Assembly (NCBI GenBank): GCA_014859075.1
Contig: JACUUW010000103.1
Span: 1 to 6,817 of the forward strand
Length of the DNA: 6,817 bases
Direction: 5' to 3'
Source: Desulforudis sp.
GTDB taxonomy: Bacteria > Bacillota > Desulfotomaculia > Desulfotomaculales > Desulforudaceae
Below, piece by piece: positions 6,553 through 6,817 of this stretch. A program made the translations under genes and the position numbers. The notes beneath the pieces are model-generated. The model ran no database searches, was not told the origin of the DNA, and worked only from the letters and a program-made list of their open reading frames with translations. Every line of letters begins with the position of its first letter. Within the stretch, counting starts at the first letter, position 1.

Positions 6553-6817
6553 TCAGTTCTTTTCGAGGATTACCACTTGCTCCTGCCCGTCGATCTCCTC
6601 AATTTGCACCGAAATCACTTCCCGGGAAGAAGTAGGCACGTTTTTGCCCACGTAGTCGGCCCTTATGGGAAGTTCCCGGTGCCCCCGGTCGATCAGGCTC
6701 GCCATCTGGATCGCCTTCGGCCGGCCGAGGTCCATTATCGCGTCCATCGCCGCCCGTACCGTCCGTCCCGTGTAGATCACGTCGTCCACCAGGACCACCG
6801 TACGGTCGGTAACCGGG
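6553..6817 (-). CDS. pyrR: PyrR, pyr operon attenuation protein / uracil phosphoribosyltransferase, 5' end outside window
   Basis: RNA-binding regulator of pyr operons that senses UMP/UTP (and PRPP), usually with uracil phosphoribosyltransferase activity. Only the C-terminal 87 residues are visible; B. subtilis PyrR has 181, so about half is missing. The frame is open to the right edge, and the GTG at 6798 is an internal Val rather than the start. The type I phosphoribosyltransferase PRPP loop VVLVDDVIYTGRT lies near the beginning of the visible part, with the paired acidic residues intact. The segment RGHRELPIRADYVGK is nearly identical to B. subtilis PyrR and includes the two Arg and one Lys (R141, R146 and K152 there, from memory) tied to RNA binding. 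The gene is followed after its TGA by 140 bases that hold its own target attenuator. Identification is secure. Confidence 0.96.
   Translation of the reverse strand, partial: PVTDRTVVLVDDVIYTGRTVRAAMDAIMDLGRPKAIQMASLIDRGHRELPIRADYVGKNVPTSSREVISVQIEEIDGQEQVVILEKN

Noticed and set aside
6553..6798. A short complete gene starting at GTG 6798
   Set aside because: That GTG is an internal Val of the PyrR PRPP loop, and the frame continues to the window edge. The gene is a 5'-truncated pyrR, not an 81-residue protein.
1..6817. Search for mobile elements, CRISPR arrays, tRNA or rRNA genes, or a novel system
   Set aside because: The window is filled by five contiguous housekeeping genes with tiny spacers. 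The only non-coding stretches are 6413-6552 (attenuator) and 4184-4214 (carA leader). I see no direct repeats, terminal inverted repeats or structured RNA outside the attenuator.

Overview
The window carries most of a bacterial de novo pyrimidine (UMP) biosynthesis operon, entirely on the minus strand. In transcription order, from high to low coordinates, it holds pyrR (3' part only), a PyrR-type transcription attenuator, pyrB, pyrC, carA (pyrAA) and carB (pyrAB, cut by the window edge near its 3' end). No gene on the plus strand can be supported. The long plus-strand open frames lie antisense to the real genes and look like by-products of GC-rich codon use.

Layout: pyrR ends at 6553 and is open at the right edge. 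A 140-base gap (6413-6552) holds three overlapping RNA structures: a PyrR-binding anti-antiterminator (6483-6523), a 13-bp perfect antiterminator (arms 6490-6502 and 6455-6467) and an intrinsic terminator (6425-6463). pyrB follows from a TTG start at 6412. The pyrB stop overlaps the pyrC start by one base (TGATG at 5492). pyrC and carA are separated by about 31 bases, and carA most likely starts at a TTG at 4183 rather than at the longer GTG at 4192. The carA stop overlaps the carB start by one base (TAATG at 3104). carB then runs without interruption to base 1, showing 1034 codons, and probably lacks only its last 35-40 codons.

How the genes work together: CarA releases ammonia from glutamine and CarB makes carbamoyl phosphate. 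PyrB joins this to aspartate, and PyrC closes the ring to dihydroorotate. The later enzymes (PyrD/K, PyrF, PyrE) are not visible and may lie past base 1. Control is visible at two levels. PyrR with bound UMP should stabilise the anti-antiterminator and so favour termination ahead of pyrB. CarB keeps the residues of the C-terminal domain that bind UMP in the E. coli enzyme.

Organism: the order pyrR-pyrB-pyrC-carA-carB, PyrR-dependent attenuation, class I dihydroorotase, an ATCase with no pyrI next to it, strong GGAGG-type ribosome binding sites, TTG starts and a GC-rich composition together suggest a GC-rich member of the Firmicutes, for example a thermophilic or subsurface clostridial lineage of the Desulfotomaculum/Pelotomaculum/Desulforudis type. 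This placement is inference. I see no undescribed system here. The most rewarding part is the complete attenuator and the small open frame that runs into it.
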